In this document: piece by piece, positions 44,022-54,894 of the stretch
Layout: each line of letters starts with the position of its first letter
How positions within the stretch are numbered: the first letter of the stretch is position 1
NCBI RefSeq assembly: GCF_902726545.1
Contig: NZ_CACVAD010000021.1
Location: forward strand, 1 to 64,000
Source of the DNA: Yersinia artesiana
Lineage (GTDB): Bacteria > Pseudomonadota > Gammaproteobacteria > Enterobacterales > Enterobacteriaceae
Length of the DNA: 64,000 nucleotides
Direction of reading: 5' to 3'
Translations under genes and position numbers: made by a program
Notes under the pieces: model-generated
Told to the model about the DNA's origin: nothing
Database searches by the model: none
The model's input: only the letters and a program-made list of their open reading frames with translations

Positions 44022-44456
44022 TTACTTGCCGCGCGCCAGTGGCAGATTCTCGCCACTCCAGCCGGAGATACCTTCTTTCAAGGTAAACACCCGCTCAAAA
44101 CCAGCTTTATTCAGCAGCTCAGCAGAAGCACGGGAGGTTGTCCCTGTGGCACAAACTACAATGATAGGCTGTGCTTTATGCTTTTCCAACTCCGCCAGAT
44201 TGCCGTTTTTAATATCACTTGGCAGCAAATTAATTGAGCTGGCGATATGACCCTTGCGGTAATCATCACGAGTGCGGATATCAACCACTACCGCATCTTC
44301 TTTATTAATCAGACGCGTCGCTTCACCACGAGTAATCTCTTTAACTTTTGACAGCGTTGTTTTAAAACTGGTGAAAATGACGGCGACGAACAACGCCACC
44401 CAAGCCAAGCTCAACACCGGATGCTGGCTAATGAATTGCATAATTTCTTGCAACAT
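44022..44456 (-). CDS. yibN: Membrane-anchored rhodanese-like protein
   Basis: Protein of 144 residues with one N-terminal membrane helix (about 14-31) and a cytoplasmic rhodanese domain. The active-site loop CATGTTSR begins at C102, so persulfide chemistry is plausible; the substrate is unknown. It matches E. coli YibN and leads the yibN-grxC-secB-gpsA-cysE run. Confidence 0.92.
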   Translation of the reverse strand: MLQEIMQFISQHPVLSLAWVALFVAVIFTSFKTTLSKVKEITRGEATRLINKEDAVVVDIRTRDDYRKGHIASSINLLPSDIKNGNLAELEKHKAQPIIVVCATGTTSRASAELLNKAGFERVFTLKEGISGWSGENLPLARGK

Positions 44457-44697
44457 GGGGGTAAAAACTCCCGTTAGTTAGGGGATAATATTCAAGGTCA
44501 CAGAGTATACCTGCGCGTTGCGGCAAATACAGCCAATATGCAAGTGCTATTGCAGAAACTGCGAGCAATCTCGGGAAGTTTTGTCGTCCCTTTGATGATT
44601 TTTACGCAAAACCCCACACCAATGTTGATCTCTTTGGGCTATTTTTAACCGGTTTTGTAGTAAATTACCGCCTTTCTAATAAGAAAGAGGTTATGCA

Positions 44698-46245
44698 ATG
44701 TCGAGCACTAAAAAACCGCTGGTTCTGACAATTTTGGATGGCTATGGCCACCGCGAAGAACAGCAAGATAATGCCATTCTGAATGCTAAAACACCGGTTA
44801 TGGACCGTTTATGGCAGCAACAGCCTCATACCTTGATTGCCGCTTCAGGTCTGGATGTTGGTTTGCCAGATGGGCAAATGGGTAACTCTGAAGTGGGTCA
44901 TGTCAATCTGGGTGCTGGTCGTATTGTTTACCAGGATTTGACCCGCCTCGATAAAGAAATCAAAGACGGTGATTTTTTCACTAATCCAACCCTGACTGCC
45001 GCCGTGGATAAAGCAGTTAAAGCTGGCAAAGCGGTTCATATCATGGGACTGCTATCTGCCGGTGGTGTACATAGTCATGAAGACCATATTCTGGCGATGG
45101 TTGAACTGGCGGCCAAACGTGGTGCCACAGCAATTTATCTGCATGCCTTCCTTGATGGACGTGACACCCCACCGCGCAGTGCTGAGCCTTCACTGAAACG
45201 ATTCACTGAAAAATTTGCAGCGCTGGGCAAAGGCCGCATTGCCTCTATCATTGGTCGCTACTATGCCATGGATCGCGATAACCGCTGGGATCGTGTACAG
45301 CTGGCCTACGACTTGCTGACTCAGGCAAAAGGCGAGTTCACCGCAGATAACGCGGTTGCCGGCCTGCAAGCCGCTTACGCACGTAATGAAAATGATGAAT
45401 TCGTCAAACCAACCGTTATTCAGGACGCAGGCGAACCCGACGCGGCCATGAACGATGGTGATGCGTTGATTTTCATGAACTTCCGTGCTGACCGCGCCCG
45501 CCAAATCACCCGCACCTTTGTGAATGCCGACTTTGACGGCTTCAAACGCGATAAAGTGGTTAACTTCGGTGATTTCGTGATGCTAACTGAGTATGCGGCC
45601 GATATTAAAGTTGCCTGTGCTTATCCGCCAGCTTCACTGGAGAATACCTTCGGTGAGTGGCTGATGAAGCATGACAAAACACAGTTGCGCATTTCTGAAA
45701 CTGAAAAATATGCCCACGTCACTTTCTTCTATAACGGCGGCGTTGAAGAGCCATTCAAAGGCGAAGATCGCATTCTGATTAACTCACCGAAAGTGGCAAC
45801 CTATGACCTGCAACCAGAAATGAGCTCCGCAGAACTGACTGAGAAATTGGTCGGGGCTATTGCCAGCGGTAAATATGATGTGATCATTTGTAACTACCCA
45901 AATGGCGATATGGTCGGCCATACCGGTGATTATGATGCCGCAGTAAAAGCAGTAGAAACTCTGGATAATTGCATTGAACAAGTAGTTGCTGCCGTGAAAG
46001 CAGTGGATGGTCAATTGTTGATTACCGCAGACCACGGCAACGCTGAGCAGATGCGTGACCCGGCGACCGGTCAGGCGCACACCGCCCATACCAGCTTGCC
46101 TGTTCCGCTGATTTATGTCGGCAATAAAGCAGTTAAAGCGGTCGAAGGTGGCAAACTTTCTGATATCGCACCAACCATGCTGTCACTGGTGGAAATGGAA
46201 ATCCCGCAAGAGATGACTGGTAAGCCGCTGTTCATCGTGGAATAA
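44698..46245 (+). CDS. gpmI: 2,3-bisphosphoglycerate-independent phosphoglycerate mutase
   Basis: Interconverts 3- and 2-phosphoglycerate using a Mn-dependent phosphoserine mechanism. The protein has 515 residues, alkaline phosphatase superfamily. The metal aspartate lies in ILDGYGHRE, the nucleophile S64 in [12 protein letters not shown], and C-terminal metal ligands in [10 protein letters not shown] and [10 protein letters not shown]. The ribosome site AAAGAGG is good. It is upstream of envC and yibQ, as in E. coli. Confidence 0.97.
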   Translation: MSSTKKPLVLTILDGYGHREEQQDNAILNAKTPVMDRLWQQQPHTLIAASGLDVGLPDGQMGNSEVGHVNLGAGRIVYQDLTRLDKEIKDGDFFTNPTLTAAVDKAVKAGKAVHIMGLLSAGGVHSHEDHILAMVELAAKRGATAIYLHAFLDGRDTPPRSAEPSLKRFTEKFAALGKGRIASIIGRYYAMDRDNRWDRVQLAYDLLTQAKGEFTADNAVAGLQAAYARNENDEFVKPTVIQDAGEPDAAMNDGDALIFMNFRADRARQITRTFVNADFDGFKRDKVVNFGDFVMLTEYAADIKVACAYPPASLENTFGEWLMKHDKTQLRISETEKYAHVTFFYNGGVEEPFKGEDRILINSPKVATYDLQPEMSSAELTEKLVGAIASGKYDVIICNYPNGDMVGHTGDYDAAVKAVETLDNCIEQVVAAVKAVDGQLLITADHGNAEQMRDPATGQAHTAHTSLPVPLIYVGNKAVKAVEGGKLSDIAPTMLSLVEMEIPQEMTGKPLFIVE

Positions 46246-46254
46246 TCCTTCGTT

Positions 46255-47622
46255 ATGAAGGAAAAGGCGTCATTTGCTATATCAATGGTTACGGAAGATA
46301 CCATCATCGGTAATACAGAACAGTTGTCTGTATTGCCGAATAAGTTGATGCGTCGTCCGTGGTCAGCACTGTACGCCGGCGTTTTTTGCGCTGGCGTATT
46401 GCTGTTGCCACTATCCAGCCATGCTGCTGATGCCCCTGCTGCAAAAACGGCAGATAACAAAACCCAGTTAAAAACTATTCAGCAAGATATCGCTGAAAAG
46501 GAAAAAAGTGTCCAGCAACAAAAGCAGCAACGCAGTGCCTTGCTCGACCAATTGAAAAAACAAGAAAATACCATTGCTCAGGCCAGTCGCAGCTTGCGCG
46601 AAACTCAAAGTACGTTGACGGAACTGGATAAAGAAATATCCAGCCTCACCGCCTCGATTGGCAAGCTGCAAAAACAGCAGTCCCAGCAACAAAATCTGCT
46701 GTCGAAACAACTTGATGCAGCCTTTAAACAAGGCCAGCACAGCGGTTTACAACTCATTTTAAGTGGTGAAGAGAGCCAGCGCAGTGAGCGTATTTTGGCC
46801 TATTTCAGTTATCTCAATGAAGCCCGACAAAAATCCATTGAGGAGTTGAAACAAACTCGCACCGACTTATCTGTTGAGAAAAAAACGCTGGAGCAAAAGA
46901 AAAACCAGCAAAAAGTTTTATTGGATGAGCAGAAAGCTCAGCAGCAAAAGCTGGAAGAAGCTCGAACTGCGCGCAAACAAACCCTCACGTCGTTGGAGGC
47001 CTCGCTGGAAAAAGATCAACAAGGTCTGGCGGAGCTAAAACTGAACGAATCACGTTTGCGCGATCAAATCGCCAAAGCCGAACGTGAAGCCAAAGCCCGT
47101 GCAGAGCGGGAAGCGAAAGAAGCGGCTCGCGTGCGCGAACAAGTTAAAGCCAAAGAGCAACAAGCCAAGAAAACCGGTTCCAGCTACAAACCTAGTGAAA
47201 GTGAGCGCTCATTAATGGCGCGAACGGGTGGCCTGGGGCGTCCAGGTGGTCAAGCCGTCTGGCCTGTTCGGGGTAACGTAACCCATCGCTTCGGCGAAGC
47301 CTTGCAAGGTGAACTCCGCTGGAAAGGGATGGTCATTTCCGCGCCAGAAGGTAGCGAAGTCAAAGCGATTGCGGATGGCCGGGTGCTACTGGCGGACTGG
47401 TTGCAAGGTTATGGCCTGGTCGTGGTGGTTGAGCACGGCAAAGGTGATATGAGTTTATATGGCTATAACCAAAGCGCGTTGGTCAATGTTGGCGCTCAGG
47501 TGAAAGCAGGCCAGCCGATAGCACTGGTTGGTACCAGTGGCGGTCAAGGTGAACCATCACTCTATTTCGAAATTCGCCGTCAGGGACAAGCTGTTAACCC
47601 ACAACCTTGGTTAGGAAGATAG
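46255..47622 (+). CDS. envC: Murein hydrolase activator EnvC
   Basis: Periplasmic activator of amidases AmiA and AmiB at the division septum, recruited by FtsEX. After an export signal (LYAGVFCAGVLLLPLSSHA) comes a long coiled coil (about 70-330) and a C-terminal LytM domain. The LytM domain lacks the zinc ligands (LYGYNQ and SLYFEI replace the usual histidines), as expected for an activator rather than an enzyme. The start is unsure: ATG 46255, 46285 or 46348. The last gives the most typical signal peptide and a length near E. coli EnvC (419). Confidence 0.93.
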   Translation: MKEKASFAISMVTEDTIIGNTEQLSVLPNKLMRRPWSALYAGVFCAGVLLLPLSSHAADAPAAKTADNKTQLKTIQQDIAEKEKSVQQQKQQRSALLDQLKKQENTIAQASRSLRETQSTLTELDKEISSLTASIGKLQKQQSQQQNLLSKQLDAAFKQGQHSGLQLILSGEESQRSERILAYFSYLNEARQKSIEELKQTRTDLSVEKKTLEQKKNQQKVLLDEQKAQQQKLEEARTARKQTLTSLEASLEKDQQGLAELKLNESRLRDQIAKAEREAKARAEREAKEAARVREQVKAKEQQAKKTGSSYKPSESERSLMARTGGLGRPGGQAVWPVRGNVTHRFGEALQGELRWKGMVISAPEGSEVKAIADGRVLLADWLQGYGLVVVVEHGKGDMSLYGYNQSALVNVGAQVKAGQPIALVGTSGGQGEPSLYFEIRRQGQAVNPQPWLGR

Positions 47623-47645
47623 AGAACAACATTAGGGAACACCTA

Positions 47646-48662
47646 TTGCGCTATTTCAATACACACCGGTTAATCATCGTAAGCACCCTACTCATCGCGA
47701 ACACCACACTGGCGGGTAAACTTTCCATCGTTATTGATGACTTTGGTTATCGCCCGCAGAACGAAAACAAGGTGTTACAGATGCCGCTGCCTATTTCAGT
47801 GGCTATCTTACCTAATGCTCCCTATGCCAAAGAGATGGCTGTCAAAGCCCATAATCAAGGGCGGGAAATCCTGATCCACCTGCCGATGGCGCCGCTGAGC
47901 AAGCAACCGCTGGAGCGCGATACATTACAGCCATCAATGAGTAGCGAAGAGATCCAACGTATCATTCGCCAGGCGGTGAATAACGTTCCTTACGCCACCG
48001 GTATGAATAACCACATGGGCAGTGCCATGACCTCCAGCTTGCCGGGCATGCAGAAAGTCATGCAGGTACTGGAACACTATCAACTCTATTTCCTCGACAG
48101 TGTGACCATAGGCAATAGCCAAGCCAGCCGCGCGGCCGAAGGCACTGGCGTCAAAGTGATTAAGCGCAAAGTCTTTTTGGATGACTCACAAAATGAAGCT
48201 GCGATTCGCCAACAATTTAACCGCGCAGTAGAACTGGCGCGCCGTAATGGCTCGGCTATTGCGATTGGGCACCCGCATCCGGCCACCATTAAAGTGCTGC
48301 AACAGATGTTGCCTCAATTACCTGCGGATATTGTTTTGGTCAAAGCTAGCGCTCTGCTGAATGAACCAGTACACAATATTACTGAACACATTAATAGTGG
48401 CAGCGGCACTGTTTCACCGGGTAAATCAAAACCACGTGATCCGGCCAAAGGCCAGCGCCTGAAAGCTATCAAGCAATGCAACGCAAAAGCTGGCTATGCT
48501 CCAGAGAAAATCTACGCCGATAAGATGTTTATTGTTTTAGGTGAGAGCTTGATGCAAAGCCCGGCGGTGACATTTGTGCAGAAACATTGGCAGCAATATT
48601 TCCCGCCAGCGGTACCGATTGATAAACCTAAAGCGGATAAGTCCAAAGCTAAAAATCCGTAA
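47646..48662 (+). CDS. yibQ: Divergent polysaccharide deacetylase family protein
   Basis: Periplasmic protein with an NodB-like fold, function unproven. The first residues after a signal peptide (ending NTTLA) are GKLSIVIDDFGYR, followed by ILIHLPMAP, NNHMGSAMTS and AIAIGHPHPAT, the family hallmarks. I choose a TTG at 47646 because AGGG precedes it and it gives MRYFNTHRLIIVSTLL; a TTG at 47607 inside envC is the alternative. It is probably co-transcribed with envC. Confidence 0.88.
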   Translation: MRYFNTHRLIIVSTLLIANTTLAGKLSIVIDDFGYRPQNENKVLQMPLPISVAILPNAPYAKEMAVKAHNQGREILIHLPMAPLSKQPLERDTLQPSMSSEEIQRIIRQAVNNVPYATGMNNHMGSAMTSSLPGMQKVMQVLEHYQLYFLDSVTIGNSQASRAAEGTGVKVIKRKVFLDDSQNEAAIRQQFNRAVELARRNGSAIAIGHPHPATIKVLQQMLPQLPADIVLVKASALLNEPVHNITEHINSGSGTVSPGKSKPRDPAKGQRLKAIKQCNAKAGYAPEKIYADKMFIVLGESLMQSPAVTFVQKHWQQYFPPAVPIDKPKADKSKAKNP

Positions 48663-48727
48663 TTTGCTTAATAAAAACGAAGCCATCGTCATCTGATGGC
48701 CGAGGTTAATGATAAAGTGCCCGTATC

Positions 48728-48829
48728 GGTGAAAACAGGCAGATCGTAAAGACGCCGTAAACCCTTCCCTGGGGGCTTGAGCCGCGCCATCCGTGGCGCG
48801 GACGCTTTACTCTTCTACCTGTCCTCACC
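48728..48829. repeat. 102-base palindromic element between yibQ and tdh
   Basis: The ends are long inverted repeats: GGTGAAAACAGGCAGATCGT (from 48728) matches the reverse complement of the right end, GGTGAGGACAGGTAGAAGAG. Internal arms CCGCGCCA and TGGCGCGG also pair. It lies between converging genes yibQ and tdh and may end both transcripts. It is probably one of the dispersed palindrome families of Yersinia and Serratia. Confidence 0.75.
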
Positions 48830-48867
48830 TTGCAAGATCGAGTCGTTGGGGTTTGTCCGCTGTCTGA

Positions 48868-49893
48868 TCAATCCCAGTTTAATATTACCTTACCTGACTT
48901 ACCCGAACGCATGGCGTCAAAGCCTTGCTGGAATTCATCGATGGAGAAACGATGGGTGATAATCGGAGTTAAATCCAAACCAGATTGAATCAATGCGGCC
49001 ATTTTGTACCAGGTTTCGAACATCTCACGACCATAAATCCCTTTGATAAACAGCCCCTTGAATATCACCTGATTCCAATCGATAGACATATCAGATGGCG
49101 GTATCCCCAGCATCGCAATACGGCCACCGTGATTCATTGAATTAAGCAATGCACGGAATGCTGGCGGCGCACCGGACATTTCCAAACCGACATCAAACCC
49201 TTCAGTCATCCCCAGTTCGGCCATCACATCATTCAGATTTTCTTTACTGACGTTAACCGCACGAGTCACACCCATTTTCCGCGCCAGATCCAGACGATAT
49301 TCATTCACATCTGTAATGACAACATGGCGAGCGCCGACATGCTTACACACCGCAGCAGCCATAATACCAATCGGGCCTGCGCCGGAAACCAGCACGTCTT
49401 CCCCAACTAAATCAAAGGATAACGCGGTATGTACCGCATTACCGAAGGGATCAAAAATGGCCGCAAGTTCATCAGAAATATTGTCAGGGATTTTGAAGGC
49501 ATTAAAGGCCGGAATCACCAGATATTCTGCAAAAGAACCAGGACGATTTACGCCGACACCCACGGTATTGCGGCAAAGATGGGTACGACCGCCGCGACAG
49601 TTACGGCAATGCCCACAGGTGATATGACCTTCGCCAGACACCCGGTCACCAATATTAAAACCTTTAACTTCCTGACCGATAGCCACAACTTCACCGACAT
49701 ATTCATGGCCGACGACCATCGGAACAGGAATAGTTTTTTGTGACCATTCATCCCAGTTATAAATATGCACATCAGTGCCGCAAATAGCGGTTTTGCGAAT
49801 TTTGATCATGATGTCGTTGTGGCCCAGCTCCGGCTGCGCCACGTCGGTCATCCAAATACCTTCTTCTGCTTTTAGTTTGGATAGTGCTTTCAT
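48868..49893 (-). CDS. tdh: L-threonine 3-dehydrogenase
   Basis: Oxidises threonine to 2-amino-3-ketobutyrate. It is a zinc medium-chain dehydrogenase of 341 residues from ATG 49893. The catalytic zinc cysteine C38 lies in TAICGTDVH, the structural zinc cluster is CGHCRNC with a fourth Cys in THLC, and the NAD loop is [10 protein letters not shown]. It forms the kbl-tdh operon, 9 bases apart; the pair is leucine/Lrp-responsive in E. coli. Confidence 0.97.
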   Translation of the reverse strand: MKALSKLKAEEGIWMTDVAQPELGHNDIMIKIRKTAICGTDVHIYNWDEWSQKTIPVPMVVGHEYVGEVVAIGQEVKGFNIGDRVSGEGHITCGHCRNCRGGRTHLCRNTVGVGVNRPGSFAEYLVIPAFNAFKIPDNISDELAAIFDPFGNAVHTALSFDLVGEDVLVSGAGPIGIMAAAVCKHVGARHVVITDVNEYRLDLARKMGVTRAVNVSKENLNDVMAELGMTEGFDVGLEMSGAPPAFRALLNSMNHGGRIAMLGIPPSDMSIDWNQVIFKGLFIKGIYGREMFETWYKMAALIQSGLDLTPIITHRFSIDEFQQGFDAMRSGKSGKVILNWD

Positions 49894-49902
49894 CAAAATC
49901 CC

Positions 49903-51114
49903 TTACGCAATAACGTTAAGCTGTTTGCCAATACGGATGAAGGCTTCAACAGCCCGCTCAACCTGCTCTGGCGTATGGTCTGCCGACATCTGGGTGCGGA
50001 TCCGCGCCTGACCTTTCGGCACCACCGGATAGAAGAAACCGGTAACGTAAATGCCTTCTTTCAGCAATGCATTGGCAAATTCTTGCGCCAGTGTCGCATC
50101 ACCGAGCATGACGGGAATAATGGCGTGATCAGCACCAGCTAAGGTGAACCCGGCGGCACTCATTTTCTCGCGGAATAAACGTGCATTCGACCATAAGCGA
50201 TCACGCAGTTCAGCACCGTCTTCCAATAGCGATAACACTTCAATAGAAGCCGCTACTATTGCTGGAGCCAATGAATTTGAGAACAAATAAGGTCGTGAAC
50301 GCTGGCGCAACCACTCAACCACTTCTTTGCGGCCAGCAGTATAACCACCTGATGCGCCGCCCAGTGCTTTACCCAAGGTGCCAGTGATGATATCAACGCG
50401 ATCCATCACCTCGCAGTATTCATGAGTACCACGGCCATTCGCGCCAACGAAACCAACGGCATGGGAGTCATCGACCATCACTAATGCCCCATATTGATCA
50501 GCCAGGTCGCAGACACCTTTCAGGTTAGCAATCACGCCATCCATGGAAAATACGCCGTCAGTAGCAATCATAATATGATGTGCACCATCTGCTTTGGCTT
50601 GTTCCAGCTGCGCTTTCAATTCGCTCATATCATTATTGGCATAGCGGTAACGCTTGGCTTTACATAGCCGTACTCCATCGATGATTGAAGCATGATTCAG
50701 CGCATCAGAAATAATGGCATCCTCTGGCCCCAGCAGAGTTTCAAACAAACCGCCGTTAGCATCAAAACAAGATGAATAAAGAATGGCGTCTTCCATTCCC
50801 AGGAAAGTGGCCAGCTTCTGTTCCAACTCTTTATGGGTATCTTGAGTACCACAGATAAACCGTACCGAGGCCATACCAAAGCCATGAGTATCCATGCCTT
50901 TTTTGGCCGCTGCGATCAGGCGAGGATGGTTTGCCAAACCCAAATAGTTGTTGGCGCAGAAATTAATGACACTACGGCCATCCGCCACAGCAATATCTGC
51001 TTGCTGAGCGGAAGTGATGATCCGCTCATTTTTATACAGCCCTTCAGCACGGGTCGTTTCGAGTTGTTCTTCTAATTGCTTATAAAAGGACTGTCTACAA
51101 TAAGGCAGGGACAT
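49903..51114 (-). CDS. kbl: 2-amino-3-ketobutyrate CoA ligase
   Basis: PLP enzyme splitting 2-amino-3-ketobutyrate with CoA into glycine and acetyl-CoA, the partner of Tdh. The protein has 403 residues, five more at the N-terminus than E. coli. Motifs are [13 protein letters not shown] and the PLP lysine in [13 protein letters not shown] (K249 by alignment). It is the first gene of kbl-tdh, divergent from hldD. Confidence 0.97.
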   Translation of the reverse strand: MSLPYCRQSFYKQLEEQLETTRAEGLYKNERIITSAQQADIAVADGRSVINFCANNYLGLANHPRLIAAAKKGMDTHGFGMASVRFICGTQDTHKELEQKLATFLGMEDAILYSSCFDANGGLFETLLGPEDAIISDALNHASIIDGVRLCKAKRYRYANNDMSELKAQLEQAKADGAHHIMIATDGVFSMDGVIANLKGVCDLADQYGALVMVDDSHAVGFVGANGRGTHEYCEVMDRVDIITGTLGKALGGASGGYTAGRKEVVEWLRQRSRPYLFSNSLAPAIVAASIEVLSLLEDGAELRDRLWSNARLFREKMSAAGFTLAGADHAIIPVMLGDATLAQEFANALLKEGIYVTGFFYPVVPKGQARIRTQMSADHTPEQVERAVEAFIRIGKQLNVIA

Positions 51115-51357
51115 GCGGTTATCTCCAGAATGGGCTTTTTCACCCTACATTTTACTGCCTGACAGGTGAACTGACGAGAAACCTTGTCTTATATTATAAA
51201 AAATGCAGCACATATCACGGTGAACATTCCGAAAGCCGCATAGAAACAGAGAGATTAGCCCCTTCCGGCTGTGCGCTATCCTATGAAATGTTATGATAAC
51301 GGCAAATAGAGTGTGGGGCATTGTGCCCGACCAAGAAGATTAGCAAGGGTGAACCTG

Positions 51358-52290
51358 ATGATTATCGTCACTGGCGGCGCCGGTTTTATTGGCAGTAACA
51401 TCGTTAAGGCACTGAATAATATCGGTTATAAAGATATTCTGGTCGTGGATAACCTGAAAGACGGCACCAAATTCGTCAATCTGGTTGATCTGGATATCGC
51501 TGATTACATGGATAAAGAAGATTTTGTTGCCAGCATTGTTGCTGGTGATGATATGGGTGATATCGACGCGATTTTCCACGAGGGTGCCTGTTCTTCCACC
51601 ACTGAGTGGGATGGCAAGTACATGATGGATAACAACTATCAGTATTCTAAAGATATCCTGCATTTCTGTCTCGATCGCGGAATTCCATTCCTGTATGCCT
51701 CTTCCGCTGCCACCTACGGCGGCCGTACTGATAATTTCATTGAAGATCGTCAGTACGAACAACCACTTAATGTTTATGGCTACTCCAAATTCCTGTTCGA
51801 TCAATATGTGCGCGAAATTCTGCCACAAGCTGATTCACAGATTTGTGGGTTCCGTTACTTCAATGTTTATGGCCCACGCGAAGGCCATAAAGGCAGCATG
51901 GCGAGCGTTGCTTTCCATCTGAACAACCAGATCAATGCCGGCGAAAATCCTAAATTGTTCTCCGGCAGTGAAAACTTCAAACGCGACTTCATTTATGTTG
52001 GCGATGTTGCTGACGTGAATCTGTGGTTCTGGCAAAACGGTGTATCCGGTATTTTCAACTGTGGTACTGGTCGTGCGGAATCTTTCCAGGCGGTTGCCGA
52101 TGCGGTGGTGGATTTCCACCAAAGCGGGCCAGTGGAATACATTGAATTCCCTGAAAAACTGAAAGGCCGCTATCAGGCATACACGCAAGCTGATCTCACT
52201 AATTTGCGTGCTGCCGGTTACGATAAGCCGTTCAAAACCGTCGCCGAAGGCGTCAAAGAATACCTGACCTGGCTCAATCGCTCAGTCTAA
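51358..52290 (+). CDS. hldD: ADP-L-glycero-D-manno-heptose-6-epimerase
   Basis: Makes the ADP-heptose donor for inner-core LPS. From ATG 51358 (AAGGG before it) it has 310 residues. The extended SDR motifs are GGAGFIGSN at 6-14 and Y140-x3-K144 in YGYSKF. The upstream in-frame part (51313-51357) lacks homology. It is the first gene of hldD-waaF-waaC. Confidence 0.97.
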
Positions 52291-52320
52291 ATAACTTGCT
52301 GCAAGGAATTGATAAACGGT

Positions 52321-53385
52321 ATGAAAATACTGGTCATCGGCCCTTCTTGGGTTGGCGATATGATGATGTCGCAAAGTCTTTACCGCACCCTGAAGGCCGA
52401 ATATCCGGCAGCAGATATTGATGTGATGGCACCCGCGTGGTGCCGTCCGCTTTTGGCCAGAATGCCGGAAGTTCGCCATGCCGTCCCGATGCCGTTAGGT
52501 CATGGGGTTTTTGCTTTTGAGGAGCGTCGCCGCTTAGGGTTGGCCTTGCGTGAAACAGGCTATGATCGCGCTTACGTGTTACCAAACTCGTTTAAATCTG
52601 CCCTGATACCTTATTTTTCAGGGATTAAACAGCGCACTGGCTGGCGTGGCGAGATGCGCTACTTCTTGCTCAATGACATGCGCATTCTGGATAAACAAGC
52701 GTTCCCGATGATGGTTCAGCGCTATGTCGCATTGGCCTACGATAAAGAGCGCATTCACTCAGCCGATGATTTACCTCAGCCTTTGCTATGGCCACAATTG
52801 CAGGTTCAGGATGAAGAAATTGCAGAAATTACTGCGTCATTCAACCTGACAGATAATCGCCCAATTATTGGTTTCTGCCCTGGCGCAGAGTTCGGCCCGG
52901 CAAAACGCTGGCCACATTATCACTATGCCGCGTTGGCCCAGAAACTGATTGATTCCGGTTACCAAGTCATCTTGTTAGGCTCAGCCAAAGATAATGAAGC
53001 TGGTGAAGAAATCCGTCAGGCGCTGGATGAAAGTGCTCGCGAATATTGCCTCAATTTTGCAGGCCAAACATCATTGGATCAAGCCGTGGTAATGATTGCT
53101 GCCTGCAACGCCGTGGTCAGTAATGACTCAGGTTTGATGCATGTAGCAGCAGCATTAAATAAGCCATTAGTGGCTTTATATGGCCCAAGCAGCCCGGATT
53201 TCACCCCCCCGCTGTCTGACAAAGCCACGGTTATTCGCCTGATTACCGGCTATCACAAAGTGCGTAAAGGCGACAGCGCGCAGGGTTATCATCAGAGCTT
53301 GATTGATATTCAGCCAGAACAAGTGATGGCTGCCCTTGAGAAGCAACTCTCAGCACAAACCAGCTCTGTGAAAGAGGGCGATTAA
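52321..53385 (+). CDS. waaF: ADP-heptose:LPS heptosyltransferase II
   Basis: Glycosyltransferase family 9 enzyme adding the second heptose to the LPS inner core on the cytoplasmic membrane face. From ATG 52321 it has 354 residues, starting MKILVIGPSWVGDMMMSQ. The donor-binding stretches FCPGAEFGPAKRWP and SNDSGLMHVAAAL are conserved. It overlaps waaC by one base. Confidence 0.96.
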   Translation: MKILVIGPSWVGDMMMSQSLYRTLKAEYPAADIDVMAPAWCRPLLARMPEVRHAVPMPLGHGVFAFEERRRLGLALRETGYDRAYVLPNSFKSALIPYFSGIKQRTGWRGEMRYFLLNDMRILDKQAFPMMVQRYVALAYDKERIHSADDLPQPLLWPQLQVQDEEIAEITASFNLTDNRPIIGFCPGAEFGPAKRWPHYHYAALAQKLIDSGYQVILLGSAKDNEAGEEIRQALDESAREYCLNFAGQTSLDQAVVMIAACNAVVSNDSGLMHVAAALNKPLVALYGPSSPDFTPPLSDKATVIRLITGYHKVRKGDSAQGYHQSLIDIQPEQVMAALEKQLSAQTSSVKEGD

Positions 53386-54350
53386 TGCATGTATTGATCG
53401 TTAAAACCTCATCAATGGGCGATGTTTTACATACATTACCTGCGTTGACTGATGCCATGAATGCCATTCCCGGCATTCACTTTGATTGGGTGGTAGAAGA
53501 GGGTTTCAGCCAAATTCCCGGTTGGCATCCTGCTGTAGATAAAGTGATCCCAGTGGCTATCCGCCGTTGGCGTAAAAATTGGTTTGGTAGTGATACCCGG
53601 CAAGAGCGCTGTGATTTTAAACGTGTTGTGCAGCAGCGCAGTTATGATGTGGTGATTGATGCTCAGGGGTTGATTAAGAGTGCCGCACTGATCACCCGCA
53701 TCGCCAAAGGGGTTCGGCATGGTCCAGATTGCAAAAGTGCCCGCGAACCCTTTGCCAGTTGGTTTTATAACTGCCGCCATGAGATTGATACTAAACAACA
53801 TGCCGTTGAGCGCATACGCCAACTGTTTGCCAAAAGCCTTGGCTATGACAAACCAGAAAGTGTCGGCGATTATGCTATTGCGCAGCGCTTTTTAAACGAG
53901 TTGCCCAACGATGCTGGCCAGTATCTGGTCTTCCTGCATGCCACCACTCGCGACAGTAAACACTGGCCTGAGAGCCACTGGCGGAAACTGATTGAGCTGG
54001 TTGCGCCGACGGGTTTAAAAATTAAATTACCCTGGGGTGCGGAACATGAGTATCAGCGCGCTTTGCGGCTGGCAGAGCATTTCCCTCATGTCGAGGTATT
54101 GCCTAAGCTCAGTCTCCAACAGGTGGCAGAGGTTCTGGCAGGTGCAAAAGCGGTAGTTTCCGTTGATACCGGTCTTAGCCATCTGACCGCCGCACTGGAT
54201 CGCCCCAACATTACCCTGTTCGGCCCAACGGATCCTGGTTTGATTGGCGGCTACGGGAAAAATCAGATTGCGGTGATTTCCGAGCAAAAAAGCATGGATA
54301 CCATTACCGCTGAAACCATTATGGCGCGATTGGATACGTTGATTTCATAA
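53385..54350 (+). CDS. waaC: ADP-heptose:LPS heptosyltransferase I
   Basis: Adds the first heptose to Kdo in the LPS inner core (GT9). The protein has 321 residues, starting MHVLIVKTSSMGDVLHTLPA, with the C-terminal nucleotide-sugar motif SVDTGLSHLTAAL. It ends the hldD-waaF-waaC unit. No O-antigen ligase gene follows, unlike E. coli; instead there is a 544-base AT-rich spacer. Confidence 0.96.
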   Translation: MHVLIVKTSSMGDVLHTLPALTDAMNAIPGIHFDWVVEEGFSQIPGWHPAVDKVIPVAIRRWRKNWFGSDTRQERCDFKRVVQQRSYDVVIDAQGLIKSAALITRIAKGVRHGPDCKSAREPFASWFYNCRHEIDTKQHAVERIRQLFAKSLGYDKPESVGDYAIAQRFLNELPNDAGQYLVFLHATTRDSKHWPESHWRKLIELVAPTGLKIKLPWGAEHEYQRALRLAEHFPHVEVLPKLSLQQVAEVLAGAKAVVSVDTGLSHLTAALDRPNITLFGPTDPGLIGGYGKNQIAVISEQKSMDTITAETIMARLDTLIS

Positions 54351-54894
54351 GCGATTATTATTTCTAGTCGGATTATGACTGCTCGTAAAATCCCTTAGTA
54401 AACATTTACTGTGTAATAACAATCGGCTCTGATAATTATCTAAGCCGATTGATCTCGACACTCAAATAGTTAAGCAGCGCTAATCTGTTAAATCAGTTAT
54501 TAAGCGAGTCTATTAACTCACTTTTTGCTAATAACACCTCATGATTTTCTCTACATGTTTAATTAATTACTCAATACAATTCCGATAAAACTTAAATTTT
54601 ATGAACGCGAGATAAACCGCTAAATAACAAACAATTACCAGCTAAAAATATCACCATTGAATAAGCTGAAGATATCTACAGCTACACAATTATTGTTTTA
54701 TGTAGATAATGAAAATTATTCTCACTTTTAAACAAGAAAATTCAATTTTATCCCCGCCATTTGTTGAAATTTTATATTCTTTTTTATGAATATCCTGAGC
54801 CTGCTCTGGTTATCGGCCAGCCCCAGTGGAAAAGAGCCTTTCTTGTTCAAATATGGTATTATTCTTAATAATCCATATAAATGAAATTGATAGA
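54351..54894. other. AT-rich noncoding spacer waaC-waaA
   Basis: This 544-base stretch is strongly AT-rich with no convincing gene. It holds a hairpin at 54421-54450 (AATCGGCT and AGCCGATT, 14-base loop), possibly the waaC transcript end, and a Fur-like box at 54705-54723. A 32-codon frame (54786-54884) without ribosome site precedes waaA. The promoter of waaA must lie here. Confidence 0.7.
54705..54723. promoter_or_regulatory. Fur-like box upstream of waaA
   Basis: GATAATGAAAATTATTCTC matches the 19-base Fur consensus GATAATGATAATCATTATC at 16 positions. It is 171 bases upstream of the waaA start and lies in the AT-rich spacer, so chance similarity cannot be excluded. Confidence 0.55.

Noticed and set aside
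46255-46347. N-terminal extension of EnvC as an extra domain
   Set aside because: The extension lacks homology and probably reflects an over-long start; a typical signal peptide begins at 46348.
54786-54884. 32-codon frame MNILSLLWLSAS... after the Fur-like box
   Set aside because: No Shine-Dalgarno sequence before the ATG and no recognisable family; kept only as a note under the Fur-box finding.
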